Shown here: in pieces, positions 10,783 through 22,523 of the stretch
Layout of the letters: each line of letters opens with the position of its first letter
Position numbering within the stretch: the stretch's first letter is position 1
Source: Mixia osmundae IAM 14324
Taxonomy: Eukaryota > Basidiomycota > Mixiomycetes > Mixiales > Mixiaceae
Assembly: GCF_000708205.1 (NCBI RefSeq)
Contig: NW_014575553.1
Location: 273,892-337,891 of the forward strand
Length of the DNA: 64,000 nucleotides
Reading direction: 5' to 3'
Notes under the pieces: generated by a model
Database searches by the model: none
Seen by the model: only the letters and a program-made list of their open reading frames with translations
Told to the model about the DNA's origin: nothing
Translations under genes and position numbers: made by a program

Positions 10783-12127
10783 ATGATGCTCAGCGAACCC
10801 AACGATCCCTGGCTCAAGTGGCTGAGGATAGCAGCCGGCAGCATCATCGGTCTCATGTCATTCACGGGCGGGATGCTATGGCTGTTCCAGTGCAAGCTCA
10901 TCTATCCTGCCTCCATGCCAGCCGACAGCCGGACAGACGTCTGGAAGCCTAGCAAGTTTGGCATGGATGAGTATGACGATATGATGCTCGACTCGCCGGA
11001 CGGAGAGCAGCTGCATTGCTATGTCATCCGTCAGAAAGATGATCAGCAATCCCGCCCGACCGTTCTCATGTGCGCTTGCTCTTCAAGCCACTGCTGACCT
11101 GCGTCGTGCTGATGCGAGCGAGACGGAAAGGTACCACGCGAATGCAGGCAACATGGTGAGCTTCGTTGGCAGAGCAAGCGCGCAGGAATTGAAGACGGCA
11201 GCAGGGTCATCGACTGCCTATCGCGTCTGTGTTTTACAAGAAGTTCAGGTGCAACGTCATGCTGCTCTCCTACAGAGGGTACGTCTGCGGCTCGCACGGG
11301 AGTAGATCGTAAAAGAGTGGATCAGGTACGGCAAGAGCACAGGCACGCCGCAGGAGAAAGGCATGCGATTAGACGCCCAGACCGCTCTGGACTATATTCT
11401 ATCAGATCCAAAGCTAGAGAAGACGCCCATCATCCTCTATGGTCAGAGCATAGGTACAATCATCCCGACACCCCCTGCCACAAAGAGTCTTATCAGGTGA
11501 ACACAGGCGGCGCGGTCGCAATCGCTACCGCTGCCAATAACGAGAGGCGACTGCATGGACTGATCGTCGAGAACACATTTACAAGTCTCGTGAGTGACTC
11601 CTCTCGCTGTTCGTCTACTCGCACGGCCTGAGACTGTATCCAGCCCGAGTTGGTTCCGAGTGTGATGCCTGCAGCGAGGCCGTTCCTGTCCTTCCTCACG
11701 GAGATCTGGCCATCGTCCCGGGACATCAAGACGTTCACGCATCTGCCGATCCTCTTCATGGCCGGCGTCAAGGATGAGCTGATCCCCCATGCACACATGA
11801 AGGAACTCTATGCGACCTGTGGCAGCGACGAGAAGTACTGGCACGAGTTGCCAGATGGCACGCACAGTCTGTCTGGGGCCTGACTCGCCGCCGTGGATTA
11901 CTGATGCTGGCTGATCAGATGATACTTGTGTCATGCCCGGCTACTTCGAGCGAGTAGCGCAGTTCATCAAGGAAGCCGTCTTGCACCGTCGGACGCCTCT
12001 GCAACGGCATACCAAGCCGGTTCGACAGGACACCTTTGCGCCCGAGCAAGTCAAAGGGGTCGATATCGCGCTGCAGAACCTCGGCGCGGAAGCGGGCAGT
12101 CGTGTACCGGGTAACAGCCATCTCTAG
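10783..12127 (+). CDS. BEM46/ABHD13-type alpha/beta hydrolase, membrane anchored
   Basis: At least seven exons. The N-terminus has one membrane span (IIGLMSFTGGMLWLFQ) followed by LIYPA, typical of BEM46. Later exons give YHANAGNMGHRLPIA, NVMLLSYRGYGKSTG, the nucleophile elbow GQSIGGAVA, the acid region GVKDELIP and the catalytic His in DGTHND; each block is joined by short GT-AG introns whose phases fit. BEM46 proteins sit at the ER and plasma membrane and are linked to polarity in fungi; their substrate is unknown. All three catalytic residues are present, so it should be an active hydrolase. It diverges from the PDI gene over about 150 bp and ends 44 bp from the stop of the next gene on the other strand. 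Confidence 0.87.
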
Positions 12128-12170
12128 ACGCTATGCAGGCACGCCTGTCATGTAGCAGGCATGAGCCCAG

Positions 12171-12482
12171 TCACGCTCGGGACAGAGACAAGACAGGCTC
12201 GCCTTCAGATTCGTACATCGTGAATGCGTTCTGGATCTTGCCTGCCTTCTGTCTCGGTCTCTTCTCGCTGTAGCCTGGCTCCCTGCGTGCGATGACGCTG
12301 TTGACGAGTTGTCGGCGTTGCATCTCCGTTCTCAAGCTGAGATGTCTCGATATCTTGAGCAGGACGAGTGCGACGACGACTGCGAGCAGCAAGAAGGAGA
12401 CGACGATGGAAGCGGCGACGATGGTCGAGGATGAAGCATGGTCGAGCTGTTCGGGTCCATTGGCCGTATCGTTGCCCGACAT
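12171..12482 (-). CDS. Small single-span membrane protein
   Basis: ATG at 12482 opens a 103-codon frame. Residues 20-42 form a strong membrane span (IVAASIVVSFLLLAVVVALVLLK) followed by a basic stretch, so the C-terminus should face the cytosol. The tail is charged (KRPRQKAGKIQNAFTMYESE). No signal peptide or known domain is recognised. It lies tail to tail with the BEM46 gene. An extra upstream exon cannot be excluded, and the family is unknown. Confidence 0.5.
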   Translation of the reverse strand: MSGNDTANGPEQLDHASSSTIVAASIVVSFLLLAVVVALVLLKISRHLSLRTEMQRRQLVNSVIARREPGYSEKRPRQKAGKIQNAFTMYESEGEPVLSLSRA

Positions 12483-12578
12483 GGCGCATTCGCCGGGCCA
12501 AACACTCGCCGGACTCGCCCTTGGACTGCTCGGCGCGACCGAGTGGATCGATCAACTTGCCGAGCCGAGTCCGACCAT

Positions 12579-14147
12579 GCTGAGGGGATGCCGGCCCTGC
12601 TGCGAGGCACAGTCCTGGCTCGTAGCCAGCAGAAGGTCAGCAGCACGACAGAGGCGACAGCTGAGCGACGCGCAAGAGTTCAGGAGCGACAAAGGCTCAC
12701 TCAAGCTCTCCCTTGTACTTCCCCCTTGCCTCTCTGCCACCTCCCTCGTCGGCCTGACGTGGACTCGACTGCATGTAGAAGTCCGCCCATCTCATCGGCA
12801 TCGCACAGAGTCGTGGCGAGCGTCCGTAAGCGCGTACATCGTCGCATGGGACGGCGTGTGACGAGCGAGAGGACAGATATCAGGAGGATGCCTACAGCGT
12901 CAAGTCGCTCGACCTGAGCACAGCCGAACTACAGAGGACGCTCAAGCGGACAGAGAACAGCTCAGCGGCCGCCTGGAAAGGCAAAGCCAAAGCTTCCTCT
13001 GAGCCCACAACCGAGCAAGTCGCCTATTTTGCCGTCTTCGACGGGTTCGCTCTCCGTCGCATGTTCCTCACTGCAACGCTCACGAGGCCGCAGGCACGGG
13101 ACGGACCAGGTCTCACACTATCTACGTGATCATCTCCACGAGCTACTTGAGACCGCAAAAGCATCAGACGTGCCAGCAGCGGTAGAGACCTACAAGAAAG
13201 TGGGAGGATATCTGCGTCGCTTCAAGGGCGGCTTGCTTGAGCGGCTAGCTCAGGGTACAGATGGTCTGGAAGAACCGGAAAGAGTTCTTGCATTGGATGA
13301 GCGGGCGACGCTAGCTTTCATACAAGCAGACGAGACCGTCATGGCCGACGAAGAGATCACAGAGTCAGTTCCCGCCTTTGGCGTCTCAGAGCTACAGCTC
13401 ATCGTGACACATAGTTCTGGCTCCGTAGCAACAGCTGTATTGCTCCATTCACTCGATATACCCGCTACGCCATTCTTCGGCGCTTCACTCCTCGCACTCA
13501 CCACGGCTCACGTTGGCGACACGCGAGCACTCTTGACAAGTACAAAGACCGGTCGGATCACCGTCCTCACAGAGAACCATCACCCAGACTCTCGCGTCGA
13601 AGCGGAGAGACTGAGGAGGATAGGCACAGGGCTCGTCACCGATAGTTTTGGTGAATCCAGATGGGGCGGTGCGCTCGCCAATACGCGGGGGATAGGTGAT
13701 GAGAAATTCAAACGACTCGGCGTCGTTGCCGAGCCAGATGTCACTACGCGTGTACTCAAGGGCGAAGAATGGTCGTCGCTCATCTTGCTCTCCGATGGCA
13801 TCTCTGGGTCACTCATCTCGCTTTGTGTCGTTTGGTACCCCTGCTGACGAACCAACAGTGTCATCTCGGATCAAGAGACGGCAGACCTCATCAGAGGCAT
13901 CTCAGATCCCACAAAAGCTGCTCAGGCTATCGTCAACTTTGTCGAGGAAGTGGGCGGGTGAGCTGCTTGTCCGATCAGCCGAGGACATGCACTGATGATC
14001 GATCTGTGCAGCGAGGACAACATGACCGCCATTGTCGTTCCACTGCCTGGCTGGCGCAAAGTAGGAGGAAGCGACAGCACTGCCTCTCGACGCGAGTTCA
14101 GACTACGTCAGAACGTAGGCCAGAGTGCTAGAGCGCGGCGAATGTAA
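12579..14147 (+). CDS. PP2C-type protein phosphatase, probably mitochondrial (Ptc6-like)
   Basis: The gene has several exons. The 5' exon starts at an ATG near 12579-12594 and is rich in Arg/Ser/Ala, as a mitochondrial presequence. The next exons give EDAYSVKSLDL, VAYFAVFDG joined across an intron to HGTDQVSHYL (the DGHG metal motif), TTAHVGDTRALL (second PP2C motif), LLSDGISG joined to VISDQETADL, and finally GEDNMTAIVVPLP. These are the ordered PP2C metal-binding motifs; the Gly usually following DGHG is Thr here, and GEDN replaces GRDN/SRDN. Layout and the inserted SGSVATAVLL segment recall yeast Ptc6, which acts on mitochondrial targets. PP2C assignment is firm, Ptc6 orthology is inference. 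Confidence 0.82.
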
Positions 14148-14169
14148 CGTCGCCCCGTGCAATGCAGTC

Positions 14170-15857
14170 TCACACGGGCTTCGTCCAGTGCGAGAACCAA
14201 TCACTCACCGCCATCGTGAGCTCTGTCTGTGCCCCTTTGACAGATTCCGGCATGACCAGACCGATGTTGCTGGGCGTGACGACCGACAAGGCGCCATTGT
14301 GTCCGATATCGTCAATAACGATGAAAGGCTGTTGAACGGTGCTCTTGCGAGGTGGTGCGAGGTCCGCACAGGGAGTCGCTTGGAGCCAGGGATCCTTCTT
14401 TCCGCAGACGTATGCTAGCCGGTCGGCAGCGATACCCCAGCCGCCTAGCTTGTTGGTCCCAGCCGTATCTGGCCAAATCGGTATCGAGTTTAGCTTACCT
14501 GGTGGGAATGCCCACGGACAGCCTTTGTGCATGAACGCCATGTTCTAGATTGTCTAGCATCAGTGGACACGATCCGCGTGATAGCGGGAGAACTGACGAG
14601 ATGTCGCGAGACAACAGGAAGACCGGCACTCTCCGGTCTGCCAAAGCCAGAGCGAAAGTTGGGCCACTCCGTGCACATCAGATAGTACCACGGCTTCCAA
14701 GTCTGCGTCAGATCTGCGATAGCATAGCCAGTAGCATTGTACGTCGTCCAGTTCTCGTCTGCTGTTGTCGTGTAGCCTCTCCAGCTCTCGCCGGTGGGCT
14801 TGAACCAGGTCATCCAATTGATGAGCCAAGTGGCAGCTTGTATGAGCGTCTCGCCTTGACGGTGGCGATCAGACATGAAGCCCGAAGCCTGGACTAGGTC
14901 TACGGCGCTGGTCAGATCGGCCGTCGAGTAGCCAGCGTGCGCATTGAGCGGCGCGGTAATATTGGCACAGAAAGCCGCATAGTCGGGTTGCAAGCCACCG
15001 TTCTGCTTCCAGATAGAATCGGTGAAAGCTTCGGTGCCGCTATTGATGTTATAGAGTACGTCTTCGATGTGATGGACACCCGTCATACCGAAGCCGTCCT
15101 TGATGGCTTCGATATGTGCTAGATTGCCCTGATCGACCAGGAGATCCATGACAAGCATGGACACTTGGGTGGCCCGCACGCAGTCTCTGATGCCGTGTTC
15201 AATGACGGCGCCGTAAAACTGCCAGTAATTCAGGAATGACTCTGTGACGGCAGAAACGGCTACAGCTCCCGCAAAAATATCGCCATATTTGTTGCGGGCT
15301 ATCGCTGCTTTTGCGCCTCCGTAAGAGACTCCGACGTAGATGATCATTGCATTCTTGTACGTCAGATCAAGATTTTCATAGCCAGCGTAGGTAGCAAAGG
15401 TCGCAAAGTGCTTGGCGTCTTCGATGCTTTGCAAGGTAGACGAGAATCGCATGGAATCTGTGCTGTAGTCCGAAAAGGGTTGCGACTTGCCGTAGTACCG
15501 CTGCTCGAGGATGACGACCATGCCTCCCGTCAGCTTGGCTGCGTCCATCATCCAGCTGTAGTCGAGATAGTCGATCATGACTTCTGCGTCGACCTCGGCG
15601 CCATCGAACAGATAGATTGGTCCAGGCTTGGCTCGGTCGAAGTACTTGTCCGAGAAGAAATACCTCAGCTTGAACGAGCCTACGTTTTCAGAAGGATTGG
15701 TAGGGAAGTGATCGATGGGCGTATCGATGTAGTACTCCTTATGAGCGAGTGGTGCGGCTCGCTTGACCTGAGCATTTCTACTTGACGCTTTCGAACGAGG
15801 CCAGGCCGTTGCATACCCGACAAGGAGGAGAGCACACAGTGTTTGGAGCCAGAGCAT
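14170..15857 (-). CDS. Secreted serine carboxypeptidase, family S28
   Basis: Start at ATG 15857 gives a signal peptide (MLWLQTLCALLLVGYATAW). The mature protein shows FDGAEVDAEVMIDY and ILEQRYYGKSQPF, then GVSYGGAKAA, the nucleophile of S28 (prolylcarboxypeptidase/DPP2-like) peptidases. An intron at about 14548-14600 joins SRHL to NMAFMHKGCPWAF; the last exon carries CGKKDPWLQ (acid) and IDDIGHNGAL (probable catalytic His). Length of about 550 residues fits the family. It likely trims proline-containing peptides outside the cell or in the vacuole. The His context is unlike animal members, so that residue is the least certain. Its promoter is shared with HUA1. Confidence 0.85.
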
Positions 15858-16035
15858 CTCACTTGCTGAGGGGGAGAGCAGACAGGCAGGCAGGAAGGAG
15901 TTGGGTTGTTCAGTGACGGCATTTGTCCCTGTCGCCTGTCGCGTGCCTTTGCCACAGCGTGTCAGCAAGTCGCCGTCGACACTCGACACCGTACACCTTG
16001 GGGACTCCCCTCGGCTGACGTACGACGAGGCGTCC

Positions 16036-16996
16036 ATGTCGTATGCGCCTCCGCCAGATCCTCCGCCATTGAGTCACCATCGTACTGGCAGCAGTACTGC
16101 AAGCGAGCATGGACGGTCTGTGCCTGCGAGGAGTAGCACGCTCGACGCCGAGCCAGATTCTGAAGCTCCTCCTGCATACTCGGCCACAGCCGACGAGGTA
16201 CAAGAACAATCACTTGAGCATGGCGTGAATCCCTTCAGGCCGGTGCAGCACCACCCATCATCTCCTCGGCCAGCATGGCAACCACCGCCTCAAGACTGGC
16301 GTACCCCTCCCCCGCCCAACATCTCACCTTACCCGATGCGGCCGCCTTTACCCGGTCAGCCGCCGCCTGCGCTACCCGCTGGCTTCAGACCAGATTCGAG
16401 CACTTCGACGATACCCCGACCCCCGTTGCGATATGAGCCTGCGACGAAGCCTATCAACGGTCAGCCACTGCTACGAGAGGGCAGGATCTTGCACTACCCT
16501 CGAGGCTTCGTTTGTCCCAAATGTCACAGCACGGGCTTCAAATCCTACGACCCCACGCACCCCTGCAAGACTTGTTGGCAAAAGTATAGCCAACCTATGA
16601 CATCTGCCCTACGAATCTCGCTCTCATCTGTCACAGACCCGCCGCGAGAAGGCTGGCAGCGACCGCTACCTTCTTTCTCCCATCAGCCGCCGTATGGACC
16701 CGCTCCGAGTCAACCTCCAGGGGCGTACCCGACTCATCTACACCAGCCTCCCAGCGTACAGCTGCGATCTTACAACGGCTACGGTCCACCCCCGGGAGCG
16801 CTAGTGGTTCGTCCTGGCGATCCAAGGATAGGCGGTGCTTTGTGTCGTGAGCATCGTACTCCGTCATCCATGCGATCTGGACTGATGCTGTGCGCGTGCA
16901 GGCTCCTGCGGTGGCGAAGGCAGCATACCCTGCGGCTTCCTCATGCTCGACACGGAGACCTGTTTGACGTGTGGAGGCTGTGGTAGAGTCTTCTAG
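16036..16996 (+). CDS. HUA1: Hua1-like cytoplasmic zinc-finger protein
   Basis: Two exons, 16036-16846 and 16902-16996, give 301 residues. The first 150 residues are Pro rich with PPxY-like stretches (APPAYSAT), as in ubiquitin-ligase adaptors. The core has YPRGFVCPKCHSTGFKSYDP, HPCKTCW, then PGDPRIGGALC and, after the intron, CGGEGSIPCGF and CLTCGGCGRVF. This spaced series of Cys pairs is the signature of Hua1, a protein linked to actin patch assembly and Rsp5-dependent sorting. The intron falls just after the PGDPRIGG block, and splicing restores the final zinc-binding Cys pairs. Confidence 0.88.
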
Positions 16997-17291
16997 CCGG
17001 CGGTGTCAAGCTGAGAGAACCTTTGGCTGCAGTACGGCGCTGCGCGTAGATCATGTTCAAGGAGATGAGTCCATTCCTCTGTAGAATGTATTGCACGATG
17101 GGATTGTAGAGCACTGATCGGGTTCGGGAGCTTTCGTGTGCTTTAGTCAATGCACCAGCGTTGATGGCTAGCCGCGGCGTGTAGCAAGCTCTGAATCATA
17201 GATGCTGCCCAAACTCATTCATGTCGACGACATCGTAGAAGCACCTTTGCAATGACACGCGGCGCCTGCACGCGCTACATCCTCTATGGTC

Positions 17292-18292
17292 CTAGATAGC
17301 CTTTGACTTGACGAGATCTGCATGGAGAGTCAGCCAAGCCCGCCTGGCTGTAGACCTCGCGTGCGACATACTTTCGACCTCTGTGACCGCGTTGGCCAGG
17401 ATCTCCTTCTGAAGACGAGCGTCAGCGAGGTCCTTGGCGACCTTGTCGCGGATCGAGTTGACGAGATCACGCTGTTCGCCTTCTCTGACTTGTGCCTCAA
17501 AGCGGACCCAAGAGTCGAGCGTCGACTTGAGCTCCTGAGCCAGAACGGACTTTTGTCGGAGCGTGAATGACTCGTGCTCGAGTTTGGCGGTCTCCTGCAT
17601 TGACAGACTCTCATCAGTCACGATCCGAGTGCTGCCCTTGCTGGCTCGCGCACCTTTGAGAGCGCAAAGAGCGCCTTGGTAACATCGACGACATCCTTCA
17701 TCTCGCCGACAGAGTCGATACGCGTCTGGACTGCCTGGGTATGCTCCTTGCGGGTGGCATTGAGCAATCCCTTGATTTTCTACTCGTTTCTCGTCACATC
17801 AGCGCCCGTACGACGGCGTCCATGGCACCAACGGACCTCGACTTGGGATTCCGCCCAATCTTTGTACGGCGTTCGGACCTGAGTCGCGACAAAGACGGCA
17901 AAGGCAGCGAAGGAACCGAGGATGACAGTCTCTTCGTTGATGACGTAGAGCTCAGAGGAGACGGCGTAGGCGGTCAGGCCGGTGCCCAAAGTGACCCATC
18001 CGGTCTTCGAGATGACACTGTTGCCCGGCAAGGTGTCAATCAACGCAGCTGCTCGCGAAGCCGGCTCCGGTCGACCTGCAGAGCATCGAATGTCAGCCTG
18101 CATGTACGCTGACGGGCTTGCGCAGGTCGTCTCACTCGGTGTCGAGCTCTGATATCGCACACTGCTCGGGACGAGGATCAGCTTTGAGGGTGATTGAATC
18201 GCAGGTCAGGCTTACCTGACCGGCGCTGACAGCGTCGCCGTGCGCAAAGTCGGAGCCAAGCGTGGCAGAGTACGTCCAGCCCGCAACATCAT
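17292..18292 (-). CDS. ATP4: Mitochondrial ATP synthase subunit 4 (subunit b)
   Basis: ATG at 18292 opens a clear presequence (MMLRAGRTLPRLAPTLRTAT) in a first exon ending with AG before GTAAGC. The second and third exons give IDTLPGNSVISKTGWVTLGT and ELYVINEETVILGSFAAF, the two-span region of subunit b; later exons hold the helical stalk (KLEHESFTLRQKSVLAQELK, LDSWVRFEAQVREGEQ). The last 60-bp intron joins VEVE to NLVKSKAI, the conserved C-terminus. At least five exons. The protein forms the peripheral stator stalk that holds F1 against rotation in the inner mitochondrial membrane. Identification is secure; exon borders in the 18050-18200 part are approximate. Confidence 0.92.
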
Positions 18293-18426
18293 GAGGTAAC
18301 AAGCCGCCCTGGATGGTGTCTGCCTGCTGGGCCAATGTTTTTGAAAAGATTCAACTAGCGCAAACCGCGTCTAAAGAATTGGGGGCGAAGTGGACATTAA
18401 TTGTGTACAAGATTATGACATCAACA

Positions 18427-20544
18427 CTAGACCTGCTGGTTCGGACGCTTTTCTTGAATCTCTCCGGCAGGTGCGTTGACTTGCGTCTGATTTTCGTGAT
18501 CAGCATTGGGTTCCTTCCTCGTCCAACGCGTTCCCCATCTCTGGTTGACGGGCGAGTCCAACCCGGTGTAGATGAGCATATCGTACGCGAGAGACCCCAG
18601 CAGAGCACCGCAGATCGTGGCAACGATAGGCGTCCAGATCCAATACCAGCTGTAGAACGTCCAGACGCCTTTGCCATATCCGACGATCCAGGTAGCAAGT
18701 CGAGGTCCGAAGTCTCGCGCTGGGTTGATACAATAGGCTGTCTGTGATCCGAGACATGCTCCGATGGCGAGGACGAGGAGTCCGATGATGAGAGGATTCA
18801 TGCCTTCTGTCGGCGTCGCGTTGGCTTTGTCAGAGACAGCGAGCACAATGATCATGAGGATTGCGGTGCCATAGATCTCGTTGAAGAAGGCTACTGGTGC
18901 ACCGACGTATGTCAGTGGGTAAGTCGAAAAGAGAGCGGCGGTCGCTGTCGGTCCAGTGTGAGTCCTGATGTTGGGACCGCCCTCGTAGATCGTTATGGCC
19001 TCGTGATAAGTGGCATAGACCATGAGAGCGCCGCACATAGCTCCCAGAATCTGTGCAAAGATGTAGATCGGTACCTTACGCCAAGGAAAGCCTCTGAAGA
19101 CTGCGAGGGAGACTGTCGGATCCCATCAGTCAATTCCAGAATATGGACATACGCAGAGAAAGCTTTACTCGTCACTGCTGGATTAATGTGTCCGCCGGAG
19201 ATACCACCGCTTGCATAGATACCTGCATCAGACTGTCAGCAAAGAGGTCTTTTGCTGAGGCGCAACCAACCTGCGGGTACCATCAGTCACCATGCCGCAA
19301 GACTGGCTCAGAAGAACATACCAAACACGACGGCCATGGCCCATCCAAAGGATATGCTGAGGTAGTCTCCTTTGGGTGACGTCGAGACAGCGGTCGAAGA
19401 TGACAATGTGACCTGCAAAAGCGTCTGGATCAGGCCTCGTGCTGGTGTCATGAGCGCAGAGACCCACCTGACAATTCACGCCATTCCCAAATGTGATGAG
19501 GATAATGGTTCCCAGAAATTCTGCAAAGGGCTCTCTGGCCTTGTGTCTAATGCGTGACCAAGGATTCGGGAAGTCCTCTTCATCGTCAGAATTGGAGCTG
19601 CTCGAGCTGCTCGTGAATGACTGCGGTCTTTTCTCTTTGCTGTCTGCGTACGGATCGCTGCTGTTCTCGATGGCGGTGATAGCCTTGCTTTGCTCGCTCT
19701 TTTCGCTGCTCTGGCCAGATGTACCTTGCGTCAGGGCCTGGAATTGATCTGGACTCAGAACAACAAAATTGTCTGCAGAGCGATGAGAGCTCGTTGGGAT
19801 TTGATGACTCCAGGTTTGACCAATCGCAGGACCGAGAGAAGCTGACTTCGGTGCTGGTAACGCATCAGGTGCTCGCCAGCTGTTTTGCCTGCTAGGGCCT
19901 TTCGAATTGGCCTTCCTGTGTCTCATTGCATCTCTTTGGGCTTTGAGGACTTGCATCTCCGCATAGCTGGGCAGAGGTCGACCGAGACCTTGGACTCTCC
20001 GCCTGCGCAGAGCTTCTTGTGCACTTTCGAACGGTCGTTGTCCGTAGGCTCCGTAGCCGTAAGCCGCGGCCACGAGCGGGTCTTCGAAGCGATTGCCTGA
20101 GAGGGAGAATGCAGGATGTTCGTTCGTGTGCTGGCGGGGATATCCCGGCCTGTGATGATGCTGATGCTGATGCTGGTGGGTCAGTGGTGCTGTGACGCCG
20201 CCCACATTGACTTGCGTTGGCTGGAGAGGCTCGAGGAGACCTGACGAGACTTGGACGTCGGCCGCCAGTGGTGCGAGTGCGTAGTCTGACGCTGTGATAT
20301 CCTCGTGCTGTGTGTGAGGTGTGGGTGAATGCGCTCGAGTGACGGGTGCGGAATTAGCGTCTGCAATGCTCGCAAGAGCCGTACGACCGCCGACGTGGTG
20401 GCCGGGCTCGGCAGTCTGGACATGTTCCAGTCTGGACAAGTGAGCTCTCGGGTCCGCACTTGACGGCGAAAGTCCGCTGGCTGTGCCGAGTGACTCTGCA
20501 TTGCCGGCCGACAGATTCCTTGGCAGGTCGGGTCTGCCTGTCAT
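18427..20544 (-). CDS. Aquaglyceroporin (Fps1-like MIP channel) with long N-terminus
   Basis: ATG 20544 starts a first exon with about 350 residues of Ser/Gln/His-rich cytosolic tail (His/Gln run near 20165-20185), then AEFLGTIILITFGNGVNCQV, the first membrane helix. Further exons contain GGISGGHINPAVTS (first NPA box), and the last large exon has five hydrophobic helices and INPARDFGPR (second NPA box). Asp after the second NPA marks glycerol-permeable members. The very long N-terminal regulatory domain recalls yeast Fps1, whose gating is controlled by Hog1. Several GT-AG introns lie in 19050-19470. The role is likely glycerol export on osmotic downshift at the plasma membrane. Confidence 0.88.
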
Positions 20545-20744
20545 CTGGTCTGGTACGTTGTTGGTGCTCGCAGTTGGCGCTGTGTGTGCACGCTGTCAAG
20601 GAAGACAGCTGTGAGTGTCGCTTGGGGAAGATCTGCGTCGACCATGCAGACGCTGCTGACCGTCAACGCTGCGCGGAGCGTGGACGGCTGCTCCCCCGCG
20701 TCGGCGTCATCTAGCCACGCGGTCGAAGTCACGAGCACGAAGAT

Positions 20745-22372
20745 CTATTGCAATGGCTCGGCAGACTCGGACAACCTGCTCAGATGGAGATAGCAGTCTG
20801 TCCCATAGCCCTCCATGCTGATCAATCGCAGCCCTCCTCCCAGATACTGGCTGTACAGTCGCGCGATAGGCAGACCATAGCCTGTACACTCTCTGTCAGC
20901 CAGGTGCGATCACTGTCGTTTGGCATACGTACCAAAGCCAGCCATAGGTGCCTTGAAGTCTGACCCCTGAAAGTCTTGCTCGACCGATTCTGGCTCGGCA
21001 GTGGTGTACATGTATGTCCAGACAAGCGGCATCGCTCTCCTCGGGATGCCACCGCCTTCGTCCGAGATCTTGATTGTGATGTCTTCCTTGCCTTGCGCTA
21101 CTATCACTTTGACAGGTGGATACGAATCGGCTTCGGCTCCGTGAGTCTCCACTGTCGCGCGCAAGCTGTTCTTCATGACTTCAAAAAGCATGTGGTTCTG
21201 CGATACCCTTTAGCAAGCAATAGACGTGCGGAAGACCGGAACTTGCCAGATGGGATGGTATATACATAAAGGTGAGGTCTTTGGGACAGATGAGTTGCAC
21301 AGGCGGGCCTTTGAAGAGGCCATAGTGTTCCTCGCAGATGAAGCTGGCATTGTCAATCGCTTCCCTGCAGATGTCGTGCACGTTCGTATTAGTGCAGATG
21401 ATGCCAACGTAGTCCTTGTGCGGCTCGAGTCGATTGAGTGCGATATGCTGGCCTATGAGAACCCGGATGCCAATTCGTGACATGTAGAATCGGTCGAGGA
21501 AAGTCTGGATGTCTTTGTCGAGCACGTCTGCTGCACTGTTGGAAGCGCGCTTGTATTCGAGAATGCCCTGGGCGACAGTGGTGACGACGGGATCGTGCCG
21601 CTTCTTGATCATGGTGAGTGCCTTTGTGAATCGCTCATTGTAGTCGACGACCTCGGGCGGCCATTTGACGTCTTGTGTATGGAAGTTGGCGTAGTATCGA
21701 TGCTCAACAGGTACTCTCCGCTTGTTGCCGTTGCCATTACCATGGTTGAGCGGTTGTGCCATGTGCGCGGGCAAGGAAGGATTTGGTTTGGATTCCGGCA
21801 AGGGCTGTGCGTCTGCTGCTGCTTTGACGAAAAGCTTCTGGATGTCTGGACTGAGTGTAGGTTTCGGGAATGTGATGAGTTCCTGTCATGTCGATCTTGT
21901 GAGCAGGCAAGCAGCACAAGCGCGCGTGCACCTGCCTCGAATGACTGGGCATACCAATTCTTGACTTTCTCTATGCTTGGCATGGTCGAGAGATTGTCTG
22001 GTAGTTCGTCTAGCTCCTTCACACGATGTGCCAGGCGTATGGGCAGCTCCTCTGCATGCTCGCGTGAGCTTGTAGCCTACGTGCGTGCCGTCCGCCTGAC
22101 CTGCCAGGAACTCGCTCGCTCTGAGCAGTGTCCCCTGCGATGGATTCTGGCCTGTTGCAGACGATGCGAGAGTCGAGGAGTGCATGCAGGCGAGCGAGAT
22201 GTTCGATCAAGGGAGCGAAAGTGGAGAGGGCTGTCAATCAGTCTACGCCCTTCCGCGGGCGGGACGACGCACCGAACATGACCATCTGCCGCAGACTGAC
22301 GCCCGTCTGAGGGAAGGACGCATAGTGCCGTAGCTTTTGCCATAGGGGCTCGCCTATCTTGAACTGAGCCAT
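20745..22372 (-). CDS. Mitochondrial protein kinase of the PDK/BCKDK family
   Basis: The ATG at 22372 opens with MAQFKIGEPLWQKLRHYASF, followed by QTGVSLRQMVMFG, the conserved N-terminal helix of pyruvate dehydrogenase kinases. Later exons give VKELDELPDNLSTMPSIEKV, then MSRIGIRVLIGQHIAL. The GHKL ATPase motifs are complete: EVMKNSLRA (N box), DEGGG (G1), GYGLPIARLYSQYLGGG (G2) and the closing GYGTDCYL. Five or more exons. It should phosphorylate E1 of pyruvate or branched-chain dehydrogenase in the matrix and switch it off. A 45-residue Asn/Gly/His-rich insertion (HGNGNGNKRR) lies between the regulatory and ATP domains, which animal kinases lack. Which of the fungal paralogues it is cannot be told. 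Confidence 0.88.
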
Positions 22373-22523
22373 GTTCACCGAGTCTGGACGTCAATGGCAC
22401 ACGCGAAATCGCGCGAACTGCCCAATTGCCGAGCGATTCGATCGATGACCAGCAGAATCTCGCAATGCGCATTCATTTCGACAACACGCCTCGCACGTAC
22501 GGCCATGCATGATCGCAGGAAAC

